This document shows positions 36,938-48,413 of a stretch of DNA of 64,000 nucleotides, one piece after another; position 1 is the first letter of the stretch, and each line of letters begins with the position of its first letter. The position numbers and the translations under genes are program-made. The DNA comes from an uncultured Paracoccaceae bacterium (lineage in GTDB: Bacteria > Pseudomonadota > Alphaproteobacteria > Rhodobacterales > Rhodobacteraceae): contig CALMSR010000017.1 in the NCBI GenBank assembly GCA_937872465.1, positions 62,001 to 126,000 of the forward strand, given 5' to 3'. Below the pieces are notes generated by a model that was given only the letters and a program-made list of their open reading frames with translations, ran no database searches and had not been told where the DNA came from.

Positions 36938-39022
36938 GTGGGCTCGGGCCGGCTCGCCGCCCAGATCGAGACGCAGCGCCCGCATCTGGCTCTCTGGATC
37001 CCGGTCCTCTTCGCGGTCGGGATCGCGGCCTATTTCCAGGTGCCCGCGGAGCCGCCGGGCTGGATGCTGGCGGCCATCGCGACCTTCCTCGCGATGGGGC
37101 TCGGGACGCTCTTCCGGATCGGGCCGACGGCGCGGATCCTGCTGCTCGCGCTCATGCTCCCGCTCGCGGGCTTCGCGGTCGCGGGGCTTCGCGCCCGCCT
37201 CGTCGCGGCGCCGGTGCTTCCGCATGCGATGACGGCGAATGTCGAGGGCGATGTCATCGGTCTCGATCGCTCGGCCGGCGACCGGCCGCGGGTGCTGCTC
37301 GATGACGTGGTGATCCATGGGCTGCCGCCGAGCCGGACGCCGGCCCGCGTGCGGATCTCGCTCGATCCCTCGACGCCCGAGGACGTCGTCCAGCCCGGCA
37401 TCCGGCTCCTGGGCTATGCGCGCCTCTCGCCGCCGGCCGCGCCGGCGGAGCCGGGCGGGTTCGATTTCCGGCGCATGGCCTGGTTCGACCGGCTGGGGGC
37501 GGTCGGCTACGCCCGCACACCGATGCTCGAGATGGCGGCGACGGGCGGCGAGGCCCGCCTCGACTGGCGGGCGGGGATCTTCGCCCTCCGGGTGCATCTC
37601 GCGCGGGCGATCCAGAATGCCCTGCCGGGCCGCAACGGCGGCTTCGCCGCGGCGATCCTCACCGGGGATCGCTCGGGTGTCGATCCGGTCGCGCTCGGAA
37701 CGCTCCGGGCATCCAATCTCGCGCATCTGCTGGCGATCTCGGGTCTGCACATGGGGCTGCTGACGGGGTTCGTCTTCGCGTCGATCCGCTACGGGCTCGC
37801 GCTCGTCCCGGGTGTCGCGCTGCGCCACCCCACCAAGAAATACGCGGCGATCGTCGCGCTTGTGGCGGGGCTTGCCTATCTCGCGCTTTCGGGTGCGAAT
37901 GTCGCGACCCAGCGGGCCTTCATCATGACGGCGGTGGTCCTGGTCGCGGTCCTCATCGACCGGCCGGCCTTCACGCTGCGCTCGGTCGCGCTCGCGGCAA
38001 TGATCGTTCTGGTCATCAGGCCCGAAAGCCTGACCGAAGCGGGTTTCCAGATGTCCTTCGCCGCGACGACGGGGCTGATCGCCGTCTTCGAATGGCTGCG
38101 TGGGCGCGCCTGGTGGCGGGAATCCCAGAGCGCGCGCTGGAGCTATCTGCGGCCGGTGATCGGCGTCGCGGTCACCTCCACCGTGGCGGGGCTCGCGACC
38201 GCGCCGCTGTCGGCGTTCCATTTCAACACGCTGTCCCAATACGGGCTGATCGCGAACGTGCTCGCGGTTCCGGCGATGGGACTGCTGGTGATGCCGGCGG
38301 CGGTGATCGCGGGATTGCTGGCGCCCCTCGGGCTGGCCGCGCCGGCACTCTGGGCGATGGATCTTGGGATCGAGTACATCCTGCAGGTCGCGGCCTTCGT
38401 CGCCGGGCTGGATGGCGCGCTGCGCGGCGTTCCGAGCGGGCCGCCGGCGAGCCTCGCCCTCATCGTGCTCGGCGGGATCTTCGTGGTGCTCTGGCTCGGA
38501 CCGGCCCGGCTGCTCGGGATCGTGCCGATAGGATTGGGCCTGCTCGTCTGGGCGCAGCAGGACCGTCCCGATATCCTGATCTCGGACAACGGCCGGCTCT
38601 TCGGGATCAGGGCGGCGCAGGGGCGGGTGCTCAACAGCGAGAAGGGCAACGGCTTCGCGGCCTCCAACTGGCTCGACAACGACGGCGATCTCGCGGATCA
38701 GGCGGCCGCCTTCGCCCGGCCGGGCATGGAGCGCGGCAGGGGGCGGGCGGTCATGGAGGTCCCCGGCCTGGGGCGTTTCGTCTATTTCGCGTCGAAGCAG
38801 CCCGGCGCCCGCGCCGATGCCGCCTGCGGGGAAGCGGCCATCCTGCTAGCGCCGAGCCTATGGGACGCGCCCGGCGGGCGATGCCTGTTTCTGGGCGCCG
38901 CGCGGCTCGACGACGAAGGGGCGATGGCGATCCGGGTCGTCGCGGGAAGGCCGAGCATCGAGGGCGCGAAGTCCGCGAACCGGGGGCGGCCCTGGACCCG
39001 CGACCGGGACCCGGACCGCTGA
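36938..39022 (+). CDS. comEC: ComEC/Rec2 family DNA-uptake channel protein
   Basis: 694 aa polytopic membrane protein. An N-terminal DUF4131-like region (residues about 20-200) precedes the Competence domain, with GNAAFILTGDRSGV-like FAAAILTGDRSGVDP, LRASNLAHLLAISGLHMGLL and ALSGANVATQRAFIM. The C-terminal soluble part (DILISDNGRLFGIRAAQGR) is the shortened, non-metallohydrolase form usual in alphaproteobacteria. It moves single-stranded DNA across the inner membrane during transformation. The GTG at 36938 is chosen because the recognisable N-terminus begins there; frame further upstream is antisense to gltX. Confidence 0.88.
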   Translation: MGSGRLAAQIETQRPHLALWIPVLFAVGIAAYFQVPAEPPGWMLAAIATFLAMGLGTLFRIGPTARILLLALMLPLAGFAVAGLRARLVAAPVLPHAMTANVEGDVIGLDRSAGDRPRVLLDDVVIHGLPPSRTPARVRISLDPSTPEDVVQPGIRLLGYARLSPPAAPAEPGGFDFRRMAWFDRLGAVGYARTPMLEMAATGGEARLDWRAGIFALRVHLARAIQNALPGRNGGFAAAILTGDRSGVDPVALGTLRASNLAHLLAISGLHMGLLTGFVFASIRYGLALVPGVALRHPTKKYAAIVALVAGLAYLALSGANVATQRAFIMTAVVLVAVLIDRPAFTLRSVALAAMIVLVIRPESLTEAGFQMSFAATTGLIAVFEWLRGRAWWRESQSARWSYLRPVIGVAVTSTVAGLATAPLSAFHFNTLSQYGLIANVLAVPAMGLLVMPAAVIAGLLAPLGLAAPALWAMDLGIEYILQVAAFVAGLDGALRGVPSGPPASLALIVLGGIFVVLWLGPARLLGIVPIGLGLLVWAQQDRPDILISDNGRLFGIRAAQGRVLNSEKGNGFAASNWLDNDGDLADQAAAFARPGMERGRGRAVMEVPGLGRFVYFASKQPGARADAACGEAAILLAPSLWDAPGGRCLFLGAARLDDEGAMAIRVVAGRPSIEGAKSANRGRPWTRDRDPDR

Positions 39023-39240
39023 CGCCGGATCGGGCGGATCGGCAGGAAATTCACCGGGTCAGGTCAGTTCGGTTCAAGTAACTGAAAAGGCGCCGTTTTC
39101 TGAAGCTGGAACCCGGCTGGAAAGTGGCTGGAAACAGGCTTGCCAATCTTCAGGGTTCCGGCAAGCGCCCCGGCACGGATCGCGCTTGCGGGCCGCGGCT
39201 ACCGTGGCCGCGCGCCGGTCCTCGCTCCGCATGGCGCCGC

Positions 39241-39927
39241 CTAGTAGGTGCGGATCAGCCCGACGAGCTTGCCCTGAACCTTGACCTGGTGGTCCTGGTA
39301 GAGACGGGTCTGGAAGGCGGGATTCGCGGCTTCCAGGGCGATGGTCTGGCCGCGGCGGCGGAAGGTCTTGAGCGTCGCTTCCTCGCCCTCGATCAGGGCC
39401 ACGACGATGTCGCCGTTCTCGGCGGTCGATTGTTCCTTGATGACCACCACGTCGCCGCTGTTGATGCCGGCCTCGATCATGGAATCGCCCTTGACCTCCA
39501 GCGCGTAGTGGCGACCGGAGCTCGACAGCATGGCGCCGGGGACGGCGACATTGTGCGAGACGGTCTGGATCGCCTCGATCGGCGTGCCGGCGGCAATGCG
39601 CCCCATGACCGGAAGCTCGACCGAGATCGCCTCGACGGAGAGTGCGGCGGCGGGCCGTTCGGGACGGCCGCCGTCGATGACCGCGGGCTGGAAGCCCGGC
39701 GTCTCCTCCATGTCCTCCGGCAGCCGGACGATCTCGATGGCCCGGGCGCGGTGCGCGAGGCGGCGGATGAAGCCGCGCTCTTCAAGCGCCATGATCAGCC
39801 GGTGGATGCCGGATTTGGAACGGAGGTCGAGCGCATCCTTCATCTCGTCGAAGGACGGCGGCACGCCATCCTTCTGCAAACGCTTGTGGATGAAATGCAG
39901 CAAGTCATGTTGCTTGCGCGTCAGCAT
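39241..39927 (-). CDS. lexA: LexA repressor
   Basis: 228 aa. A winged-helix domain at residues 1-65 ([16 protein letters not shown], then [23 protein letters not shown]) binds SOS boxes. The C-terminal peptidase has the Ala113-Gly114 cleavage site in GRIAAGTP, nucleophile Ser149 in KGDSMIEAG and general base Lys187 in EATLKTF. RecA-stimulated self-cleavage relieves repression. The gene has its own promoter with an SOS box (39957-39971), so it is autoregulated, and it lies 89 bp downstream of moeA. Confidence 0.97.
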   Translation of the reverse strand: MLTRKQHDLLHFIHKRLQKDGVPPSFDEMKDALDLRSKSGIHRLIMALEERGFIRRLAHRARAIEIVRLPEDMEETPGFQPAVIDGGRPERPAAALSVEAISVELPVMGRIAAGTPIEAIQTVSHNVAVPGAMLSSSGRHYALEVKGDSMIEAGINSGDVVVIKEQSTAENGDIVVALIEGEEATLKTFRRRGQTIALEAANPAFQTRLYQDHQVKVQGKLVGLIRTY

Positions 39928-39956
39928 CGAAGGCTCCTTCGGTCCGTCCCGCTACC

Positions 39957-39985
39957 GTTCTAGTAACGTTCTCGTTTTGTGTCAA
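39957..39985 (-). promoter_or_regulatory. lexA promoter overlapped by an SOS box
   Basis: On the minus strand TTGACA (39985-39980), a 17-bp spacer and TAGAAC (39962-39957) form a good promoter. GTTC-TAGTAAC-GTTC at 39957-39971 matches the alphaproteobacterial LexA operator GTTC-N7-GTTC exactly and covers the -10, so LexA bound here would block RNA polymerase. It lies 30 bp from the lexA start codon. Confidence 0.9.
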
Positions 39986-40016
39986 GAATCTTGGAGACAC
40001 TACAACCAAAGGTTTA

Positions 40017-41207
40017 TCAGATCCAGATGAACTCCACCAGATCACCGATCTGGCGCTCCGGATCCTGCGGCTGTCGGACGAGCAGAGCGTTGGAATCGGC
40101 GAGCACGGAGAGGAGCGCGCTGTCCTGGCGCGGAAACGGCGTGCAGAGCCAGCCGTCGCGGTCCGCCTCGACAATGGCGCGCATGTAATGGGCGCGCGGC
40201 CCGTTGCGGCCGAGGGCAGCGCCGAGGCGCGCGGCGAGCGGCCGCGCCGGCTCGCCGGGAAGCCCGAGCATGCGGTCCACGGCGGGCTTGAGGAAGAGCT
40301 GGCCGCAGACGATCGCCGAGACCGGATTGCCGGGCAGTCCGACCAGCGGCACGGTTCCGAACCGGCCCGCCATGAGCGGTTTTCCCGGCCGCATCGCGAC
40401 GCGGTAGAAGTCGAGCGTGAGCCCCTTCGCCAGCGCCGTCGCCTGGACGAGGTCGAAATCGCCGACGGAGGCGCCGCCGAGGGTGACGATCGCATCCGCG
40501 CCCTCGGCGAGGTCGAAGGCGGCGGTGAGGCTTTCGGGCGTGTCGCGGGCGATGGGCAGGAGCTGCGCCTCGGCGCCGGCGGAGTCCAGCAGCGCCTTCA
40601 GGGCGAGGTTGTTGGAGGCGAGGATCTGGTCGCGCGCCGGGGTCTCGCCGGGCATCACCAGTTCGTCGCCGGTCGGGATCAGCGCGACGCGGGGGCGCCG
40701 CGCGACCGTGACCACGCCCGCGTTCATCGCGGCGAGCAGGGCGATGTCCTTCACCCCGAGGCGGCGCGGCGCCGACATCCGGGCGCCCGCCGCGAAATCG
40801 GCGCCGGCCGGGCGGATGAAGCCCGAGCGGTCGTGCGAGTCCCGGATGGTGATCGTCTCGGCGGAGCGGTCGGCATCCTCCTGGATCAGGATCATGTCGG
40901 CGCCTAGGGGTACGGGAGCGCCGGTGAATATCCGCACCGCCTCTCCCGCGCCGACCGTGCCGTCGAAACCTGCGCCGGCGGCGGAAGTGCCGATGACCCC
41001 GAGCCGCGCGCCGGCCGCTGCATCCTGCATCCGGATGGCGTAGCCGTCCATCGCCGAGGCCGCGAAGGGCGGCTGCGGCCGGGTGGCGACGACGTCTTGG
41101 GCGAGGACGCGGCCCGCTGCGGCGGCGAGCGGCACGTCCTCGGTGCCGACGGGCAGGAAGAGGTCCATCAGGCGCGCATGCGCCTCCGCGACGCTCAGCA
41201 GCGTCAT
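40017..41207 (-). CDS. moeA: molybdopterin molybdotransferase
   Basis: 396 aa. It inserts molybdate into adenylylated molybdopterin to form Mo cofactor. Motifs: [13 protein letters not shown] near residue 48, [44 protein letters not shown] and [11 protein letters not shown]... GLPGNPVSA. The start overlaps the moaC stop by 4 bp. It is the last gene of the trpG-trpD-trpC-moaC-moeA unit before lexA. Confidence 0.95.
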   Translation of the reverse strand: MTLLSVAEAHARLMDLFLPVGTEDVPLAAAAGRVLAQDVVATRPQPPFAASAMDGYAIRMQDAAAGARLGVIGTSAAGAGFDGTVGAGEAVRIFTGAPVPLGADMILIQEDADRSAETITIRDSHDRSGFIRPAGADFAAGARMSAPRRLGVKDIALLAAMNAGVVTVARRPRVALIPTGDELVMPGETPARDQILASNNLALKALLDSAGAEAQLLPIARDTPESLTAAFDLAEGADAIVTLGGASVGDFDLVQATALAKGLTLDFYRVAMRPGKPLMAGRFGTVPLVGLPGNPVSAIVCGQLFLKPAVDRMLGLPGEPARPLAARLGAALGRNGPRAHYMRAIVEADRDGWLCTPFPRQDSALLSVLADSNALLVRQPQDPERQIGDLVEFIWI

Positions 41208-41686
41208 TCGCCGGACTCGAACCGGCCGGACTTGCCGCCTTCCTTCAGCACGAGGCGGATGTCGCCGATCACCATGGATCGGTCCACCGCCTTGAGCATG
41301 TCATAGACCGTCAGGGCCGCGACCGAGACGGCGGTCAGGGCCTCCATCTCGACGCCGGTCGGGCCGGTGGTGCGGACCTGCGCCTCGATGCTGACCCGGC
41401 CGGCCGGGACGTCCGGTGCCAGGTCGACCGTGACCTTCGAGAGCGCGAGCGGGTGGCAGAGCGGGATCAGATCCGACGTCCGCTTCGCCGCCATGATGCC
41501 GGCGAGCCGCGCCACGCCGAGCACGTCGCCCTTGGCGGCGGTTCCTTGGGTCACGAGCGCCAGGGTCTCGGGCCGCATGGCCACCCATCCGCGCGCGATC
41601 GCCCGGCGCGCGGTGTCCGGCTTGCCCGAGACATCGACCATCTGGGCGGCGCCGGCGGCATCGAAATGCGTGAGCCCGGCCATCAC
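41204..41686 (-). CDS. moaC: cyclic pyranopterin monophosphate synthase
   Basis: 160 aa, complete. It converts the MoaA product to cyclic pyranopterin monophosphate, the first molybdopterin intermediate. Diagnostic motifs: [29 protein letters not shown] (quoted in part, with catalytic Lys and His), [14 protein letters not shown] and YDMLKAVDR. It overlaps trpC and moeA by 4 bp each. moaA is not in this window. Confidence 0.96.
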   Translation of the reverse strand: MMAGLTHFDAAGAAQMVDVSGKPDTARRAIARGWVAMRPETLALVTQGTAAKGDVLGVARLAGIMAAKRTSDLIPLCHPLALSKVTVDLAPDVPAGRVSIEAQVRTTGPTGVEMEALTAVSVAALTVYDMLKAVDRSMVIGDIRLVLKEGGKSGRFESGE

Positions 41687-42492
41687 TCCGCCTGGGGGCT
41701 CCAGGGCGCGCGCAGGAGCTCGCGCGTCGCGGCCTCGACATTGGCCTCGCGCATGAGCGTCTCCCCGATCAGGAAGCAGCGGATCCCGTAGCGGGCCATC
41801 TGCGCGAGGTCCTGGCGGCTGCGGAAGCCGGATTCCGAGACGATCAGCCGGTCGGCCCGGACCGAACGCGCGAGCTTCTTCGTGGTGTCGATGTCCGTCT
41901 CGAAGGTGTTGAGATCGCGGTTGTTTATCCCGATCAGGTTCGACTTCAGCTGGTTCGCCCGGTCGACCTCCTCCTGGGTATGGGTCTCCACGAGCACGTC
42001 CATGCCCCAGGCCAGCGCCACGTCCTCCACCTCGATCGCCTGGGCGTCCGAGAGCCCGGCGAGGATGATCAGGATGCAGTCGGCGCCGAGCGCGCGGGAT
42101 TCGACCACCTGCCAGGGGTCGTAGATGAAATCCTTGCGCAGCACGGGGAGGCGCACGGCCTCGCGGGCGGCGACGAGATAGCTGTCGTCGCCCTGGAAGC
42201 TGGGGCCGTCGGTGAGCACGCTCAGGCAGGTGGCGCCGCCGGCCTCATAGGCCTTCGCGAGCGTGGCGGGATCGAAATCGGCGCGGATGAGGCCCTTCGA
42301 GGGGCTGGCCTTCTTGAGTTCGGCGACGAGGCCGTAGTTGCCGGTCGATGTCGTGCGTTGCAGCGCCGCCCGGAAGCCGCGCACCGGCGAAGCGGCACGG
42401 GCGTCGCTCTCCAGCATGTCGATGGGCCGCGCGGTCTTGCGCACCGCGATATCCGCGAGCTTGTAGCTGCGGATCTTCTCGAGAATGCTCAT
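41683..42492 (-). CDS. trpC: indole-3-glycerol phosphate synthase
   Basis: 269 aa, stand-alone TIM barrel (not fused to TrpF). It closes the indole ring in tryptophan synthesis. Motifs: [21 protein letters not shown] with catalytic Lys, [34 protein letters not shown] (quoted in part), [12 protein letters not shown] and VSESGF. ATG 42492 overlaps the trpD stop (ATGA); frame upstream of it is antisense noise within trpD. Confidence 0.97.
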   Translation of the reverse strand: MSILEKIRSYKLADIAVRKTARPIDMLESDARAASPVRGFRAALQRTTSTGNYGLVAELKKASPSKGLIRADFDPATLAKAYEAGGATCLSVLTDGPSFQGDDSYLVAAREAVRLPVLRKDFIYDPWQVVESRALGADCILIILAGLSDAQAIEVEDVALAWGMDVLVETHTQEEVDRANQLKSNLIGINNRDLNTFETDIDTTKKLARSVRADRLIVSESGFRSRQDLAQMARYGIRCFLIGETLMREANVEAATRELLRAPWSPQAE

Positions 42493-43520
42493 TGGCCCTT
42501 TCCCCCGGCCGCCCGTGTCAGAAGGGCGAGCCTCTCCGCCTTGTCGCGTGCCGCGCCGCTGTCGATGCTGGCCCTGGCGAGCTCCGCGCCGGCCTTCAGG
42601 TCTTCGGCCCGTTCCGCCACCACGAGGGCGGCGGCCGCATTGAGGATCACCGCGTCCCGATAGGCGGAAGGCTCGCCCGCGAGGAGCCCGCGCAGCGACG
42701 CGGCGTTCTCCGCCGGGGTGCCGCCGGCGATCGCCTCGAACGGATGGGTCGGCATCCCGGCGGCCTCGGGATGCAGGGTGAATTCCGAGACATGGCCGTC
42801 GCGGATCTCGGCGACATAGGTTTCGCCGCAGATGGAGACCTCGTCGGTTCCGTCCGCCCCGTGGACCACCCAGGCGCGGTCGGAGCCGAGCTCGCCGAGC
42901 GTCTCCGCCATCGGCCGGATCACGGCGCGCGAGAAGGCGCCGGTGAGCTGCCGCCGGACCGCGGCCGGATTGGTGAGCGGTCCCAGGATGTTGAAGATCG
43001 TCCGTGTCCCGAGTTCGGTGCGGGCGGGCATGACGTGGCGGGTCGCCGGGTGGTGCATCGGCGCCATCATGAAGCCGATGCCGACCTCCGCCAGCGCGCG
43101 CTCGACGACGTCCGGGCCGACCATCACGTTCACGCCGAGCTCGGTCAGCGCGTCCGCGGCCCCGGATTTCGACGAGAGGTTGCGGTTGCCGTGCTTGGCC
43201 ACCGGCACGCCCGCTCCGGCGACCACGAAGGCGGTCGCGGTCGAGATGTTGAGCGTTCCCTTGCCGTCGCCGCCGGTCCCGACGATGTCCATCGCCCCGG
43301 AGGGCGCCTTCACGCGGAGGCATTTCGCCCGCATCACGGTCGCGGCGCCGGCATATTCCGACACGCTCTCGCCGCGGGTCCTGAGCGTCATCAGGAAACC
43401 GCCGATCTGGGCCGGCGTGGCATCGCCCTCCATGATCGCGGTGAAGGCGACTTCGGCCTGCTCGCGGGTCAGCGGCCGGTCGACGGCCTTGGCGATGAGT
43501 GCCTTCAGGGGATCGCTCAT
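42489..43520 (-). CDS. trpD: anthranilate phosphoribosyltransferase
   Basis: 343 aa. It joins anthranilate to PRPP. The PRPP loop [19 protein letters not shown] and the [22 protein letters not shown] segment (quoted in part) are diagnostic, as is [14 protein letters not shown]. It overlaps trpG and trpC by 4 bp at each end. Confidence 0.97.
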   Translation of the reverse strand: MSDPLKALIAKAVDRPLTREQAEVAFTAIMEGDATPAQIGGFLMTLRTRGESVSEYAGAATVMRAKCLRVKAPSGAMDIVGTGGDGKGTLNISTATAFVVAGAGVPVAKHGNRNLSSKSGAADALTELGVNVMVGPDVVERALAEVGIGFMMAPMHHPATRHVMPARTELGTRTIFNILGPLTNPAAVRRQLTGAFSRAVIRPMAETLGELGSDRAWVVHGADGTDEVSICGETYVAEIRDGHVSEFTLHPEAAGMPTHPFEAIAGGTPAENAASLRGLLAGEPSAYRDAVILNAAAALVVAERAEDLKAGAELARASIDSGAARDKAERLALLTRAAGGKGQ

Positions 43521-44098
43521 GCCGGCACGCGGGTCATGTCGAGGAAGTTCCGGAGCAATGCATGGCCGTGCTCGGAGGCGATGGATTCGGGGTGGAACTG
43601 CACGCCGTGGATCGGCAGGGTCCTGTGCCGCAGCCCCATGATCGTGCCATCCGCGGATTCGGCCGTGACCTCGAGGCTGTCGGGCAGGGAGTCCCGCTCG
43701 ACGACGAGGCTGTGGTAGCGCGTCGCGGAGAAGGGCGAGGGCAGGCCCGCGAGCACCCCGGCGCCGGAATGGTGGATGGCGTCGATCTTGCCGTGCATGA
43801 TCGTGCCCGCCCGCACCACGCAGCCGCCGAAGGCCTGTCCGATCGCCTGGTGGCCGAGGCAGACGCCGATGAGCGGGGTCGCGGTCTCGGCGGCGGCGGC
43901 GACCAGCGCGAGGCAGATCCCCGCCTGATCGGGATCGCAGGGACCCGGAGACAGCAGGATCGACGACGGATGGAGCGCCATCGCGGCCTGCACGTCGATC
44001 GCATCGTTCCGAAAAACCGAAACCTCCGCCCCCAGCTCACCGAGATAGTGAACCAAATTGTAAGTGAAGCTGTCGTAGTTGTCGATTAACAGCAACAT
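43517..44098 (-). CDS. trpG: anthranilate synthase component II (glutamine amidotransferase)
   Basis: 193 aa class I amidotransferase. [21 protein letters not shown] opens the protein in the usual way; the nucleophile Cys is in [15 protein letters not shown] and the His/Glu pair in GVQFHPESI. It feeds ammonia to TrpE. ATG 44098 is the family start; frame beyond it is non-coding. It heads the overlapping trpG-trpD-trpC-moaC-moeA unit and diverges from the hypothetical gene at 44218, separated from trpE by that gene. Confidence 0.96.
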   Translation of the reverse strand: MLLLIDNYDSFTYNLVHYLGELGAEVSVFRNDAIDVQAAMALHPSSILLSPGPCDPDQAGICLALVAAAAETATPLIGVCLGHQAIGQAFGGCVVRAGTIMHGKIDAIHHSGAGVLAGLPSPFSATRYHSLVVERDSLPDSLEVTAESADGTIMGLRHRTLPIHGVQFHPESIASEHGHALLRNFLDMTRVPA

Positions 44099-44217
44099 TC
44101 CGGGGTCTTTCCAATGGCTTTGGGACTGGTGCAGGAGCGGCCGGGCGTATACATGGCCCGGTCGATCAGATGGGGTCAAGCGGAAGCTGGGCCATCGTCG
44201 CGACGGGAGGACAGGAA

Positions 44218-44589
44218 TTGACCCGAGTGGCGCGCCGCCGCACCAAGGGCTACTGGCGCGGAGTGGCGACGGGGCTGCTGCTCGCGGCTGCCGCGGCCAT
44301 CGGGCTGACGGTCGCCTTTCCGCCCACGATCTTCCTGCAGCCGGTGCTGACGCCCGGCATCGAGATCGCGCCCGCCGCGCCCGAAGCGCCCGCCGGCGAG
44401 GCCATCCCCGAGCTCGAGGCCCGCGACGACTGGCTCCTCGTTCCCCGCGCCGATGCGCCGCTGATTGCCGGAAGGCCGCAGGTGGAAACCCCGCCCGGCC
44501 TCCAGGGGCTCGCGCCGGTCGCGGCACCGGATTTCTTCGATGGCGGCGCGGCCGGGTCGCCCTCGCTGGCGACGCCGAGGGCCGACTGA
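44218..44589 (+). CDS. hypothetical single-pass membrane protein between trpG and trpE
   Basis: 123 aa from a TTG at 44218, chosen because GGGAGG at 44205-44210 is correctly spaced; an upstream frame to 44170 exists. A basic N-terminus ([12 protein letters not shown]) leads into one membrane segment (about residues 13-33, [21 protein letters not shown]). A Pro/Ala/Glu-rich extracytoplasmic part follows ([35 protein letters not shown]). No family recognised. It lies on the opposite strand within the trp region and converges with trpE at 28 bp. Confidence 0.65.
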   Translation: MTRVARRRTKGYWRGVATGLLLAAAAAIGLTVAFPPTIFLQPVLTPGIEIAPAAPEAPAGEAIPELEARDDWLLVPRADAPLIAGRPQVETPPGLQGLAPVAAPDFFDGGAAGSPSLATPRAD

Positions 44590-44616
44590 CGCCCGGCCCG
44601 GACGGTCGGGCAGGGT

Positions 44617-46134
<1,518 letters not shown>

Positions 46135-46144
46135 GCCGCCACGG

Positions 46145-48013
46145 TCACGGGAAACGCGTCAGCGTGGCGTCGATCAGGTTCTGGTTCACGGTGACGCCGC
46201 GCTCGCGGCGCAGGGCCTCGGTGTAGAGCGCCAGCAGATCGTCCGCGGCCTGGGTCCGGAACTGGGCCTTGAGGTCCTCGGCGATGGTGCCGTTGCCCTC
46301 GGCCTGCGGGTCGAAGGCCTCGATCGCGGTCGAGCGCGCGAGGATGACATCGGTGCCGTCGGTGCGCGTCACGGTCGCGCCGGGATCGGTGGCGAAGATG
46401 TCGGCGACCAGTTCGGGGGGCAGGCCCTCGACGGTCTCGCCGCGGGTGAGCGGTCCCCCCGTCGAAACGGCTTGTCCGAGCCGCTCGGCGAGGGTCGGGA
46501 AGTCGAGGCCCTGGTCGAGTTCCTGCCGGTAGGTTTCGGCGAGTGCCGCGAGCGCCTCGGCGGTGCGGGCGGCGGTCCAGTCCGCGGCAACGCGGTCGCG
46601 GATCTCCTCCAGCGGGATGACCGCCGCGGGGTCGATGGCCTCGACGCGCAGCGTGACCAGCCCGCCGTCGGCGAGTTCGGCGAGGTCGGTTTCCTCGCCC
46701 GGGCGGGCGGCCTGGGCGAGCTCGAGGAACGCCGGGTCGTCGGCCAGGCCGCCGGTGGTTTCCGCGTTGAGCTCGATCGTTCCGAGCTCCATGTCGGTCT
46801 CGGCGGCGATCTCCTCGAGCTTCGCGCCGCCGGCGATGAGGTCGGAGATGCCGGTCGCCTCGTCGAGGATGGCGTTGTGCGCCTCCTCGAGGGCGCGCTT
46901 GGCGGCGATCTCCGCCCGTGCCTCCTCGAAGGGGACGGTGCTCGCCCCGAGGATGGCGTTGACGCGGTAGAGCGAGGGGCCGAGCGGCGTCTGGACCGGG
47001 CCGACGATGCCGGGGCCGTCGAGGCCGAAGACCGCGTCGCGCGCGCCGGAGCCGAGATCCGCGGCCGCGAGCGTGCCCTGGTCGATCTCCCCGGCGGCGA
47101 GGCCGCGCTCGGCCGCGATGGAATCGAAGTCCGCCTCCCCGGCGTCGATCCGGGATTTCGCTTCCGCCGCATCGTCTTCCGTGGCGAAGCCGATGCGGTC
47201 GAGGATGCGGCGTTCGGGGGTGCTGAAATGGGCGATGTCGGTCTCATAGGCCGCGCGCAGCTCGTCCTCGGGGATCTCGATGCCGGCGGCGAGGCTCTCG
47301 GGGGTGACGCTCGCATAGGTGATGCGGCGGGTCTCGGGGCGGGTGTAGCGGTCGGGATGCGCCGCGTGCTCGGCCACGAGATCGGCCTCGGTCGGGGCCG
47401 GCACCGGCTCGGTCAGGAGGCTCGGGTCGAGCCGGATCCAGTCGAAGCTGCGCTTCTCGCCGAGGAAGTCGAGCACGGTCAGGGCGGCGGTATCGGGCAT
47501 GGTGGTGGCGGACTGGATGCCGGCGCCGAGGAGGCTGCGCGCGGATTCGCGCCGCACCTGCTCCTCGAATTCCGCCGGCGAGAGCCCGGTGCGCTCGAGC
47601 ACGAAGGCATAGGTGTCGCGGTCGAACGTGCCGTCCGGGCCGCGGAAGGCCGGGGCGGCCACCACCTGCTCGCGCACGGTCTCGTCGCCCATCGAGAGCC
47701 CGAGCCGCGACGCCTCCGCATCGAGGGTGGCGTCGTTGACGAGGCGGCCGAGCACCATGCGGTCGATGCCGTATTGCCGCGCCTCGCTCATGGGAAGGGC
47801 GCGGCCGAGCTGCGAGGAGATCGAGCGCAGTTCCTGGTCCAGCGCGCGGCCGTATTGCTCGGCGGTGACGGAGCGGTCGCCGACCTGGGCCACGTCCTGG
47901 TTGCCGAGGCCGCCGCTGACGCCGATGCCGAAGCCCGCGAGGCCGACGATCAGCATGGCCATCAGCACCCAGACGAGGATGTTCGAGCGCTTGTTGCGGA
48001 AGGCGTTGAGCAT
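46145..48013 (-). CDS. ppiD: periplasmic-anchored peptidyl-prolyl isomerase, PpiD-like
   Basis: 622 aa. A short cytoplasmic N-terminus (MLNAFRNKRSN) precedes one membrane anchor (ILVWVLMAMLIVGLAGFGIG), then a SurA_N-type chaperone region (VGDRSVTAEQYGRALDQEL). A degenerate parvulin-like domain lies near residues 230-360, and a long C-terminal domain follows. This is the PpiD architecture, which assists folding of exported proteins at the inner membrane. ATG 48013 is chosen from the anchor position; the frame beyond it crosses repeat copy B and is not coding. Confidence 0.88.
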   Translation of the reverse strand: MLNAFRNKRSNILVWVLMAMLIVGLAGFGIGVSGGLGNQDVAQVGDRSVTAEQYGRALDQELRSISSQLGRALPMSEARQYGIDRMVLGRLVNDATLDAEASRLGLSMGDETVREQVVAAPAFRGPDGTFDRDTYAFVLERTGLSPAEFEEQVRRESARSLLGAGIQSATTMPDTAALTVLDFLGEKRSFDWIRLDPSLLTEPVPAPTEADLVAEHAAHPDRYTRPETRRITYASVTPESLAAGIEIPEDELRAAYETDIAHFSTPERRILDRIGFATEDDAAEAKSRIDAGEADFDSIAAERGLAAGEIDQGTLAAADLGSGARDAVFGLDGPGIVGPVQTPLGPSLYRVNAILGASTVPFEEARAEIAAKRALEEAHNAILDEATGISDLIAGGAKLEEIAAETDMELGTIELNAETTGGLADDPAFLELAQAARPGEETDLAELADGGLVTLRVEAIDPAAVIPLEEIRDRVAADWTAARTAEALAALAETYRQELDQGLDFPTLAERLGQAVSTGGPLTRGETVEGLPPELVADIFATDPGATVTRTDGTDVILARSTAIEAFDPQAEGNGTIAEDLKAQFRTQAADDLLALYTEALRRERGVTVNQNLIDATLTRFP

Positions 48014-48413
48014 GGCGGGCGGGGTTCCCGGAAGGAGCGGCGGGGGCGGTTTTAGGCCCTGCCCGGAGGGGTGACAAGAGCGCCCTGAGCGGCGCCGGAT
48101 CCGCGGGCGCGCATCCTCGGGCTCTCGCGGCGTGCTGCTCGGGAATTGAATCTGGCGACGCCACACTGTCTGCTTGGATTCCGGGCGCGCGTAGCGGCAT
48201 CATTCCGCCCGGCGGGTACCGCCGGGCAGCGCCCGCCCCGCCCGTCACGCCAATGGCGTGCCTCCGGCACGACGCGGGCGCTTCGCTTCCGCCCGGGCCG
48301 GGCGCTGCCCTCATCTCGTGATGGGGCGGTCGAAGAAGAACAAATGCGATGGCCGTGCGCACTTCGGGGTGGCGGCTTGACGCCGGGCGGGGGGCGGCCT
48401 AGGCGCTCGGGCC
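48014..48413. other. 400-bp divergent intergenic region holding repeat B and the uup start region
   Basis: Between ppiD (minus) and the ABC-F gene (plus). Repeat copy B fills 48181-48334. AAATGCGAT at 48342-48350 and TTGAC at 48377-48381, 35 bp apart, match the same pair at 51849 and 51884. TTGACG with 17-bp spacing would place a start near 48412, almost at the ATG, and no Shine-Dalgarno sequence is present. The first 165 bases (48014-48180) hold nothing recognised. Confidence 0.45.
48181..48334 (+). repeat. dispersed hairpin-rich repeat, copy B
   Basis: Aligns gap-free with copy A (18281-18434). It has the cleanest internal structure: GCCCGGCGG-GTA-CCGCCGGGC (48208-48228), CACGCC-AAT-GGCGTG (48246-48260), GTGCC-TCC-GGCAC (48257-48269) and GCCCG-GGC-CGGGC (48291-48303). 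It sits in a divergent intergenic region and ends 80 bp before the start of the ABC-F gene. Confidence 0.88.

Noticed and set aside
44099..44217. trp attenuator or leader peptide before trpG, and one before trpE
   Set aside because: No Trp-codon run or alternative stem pair was found in the trpG upstream region, and only 10 bp separate ppiD from trpE.
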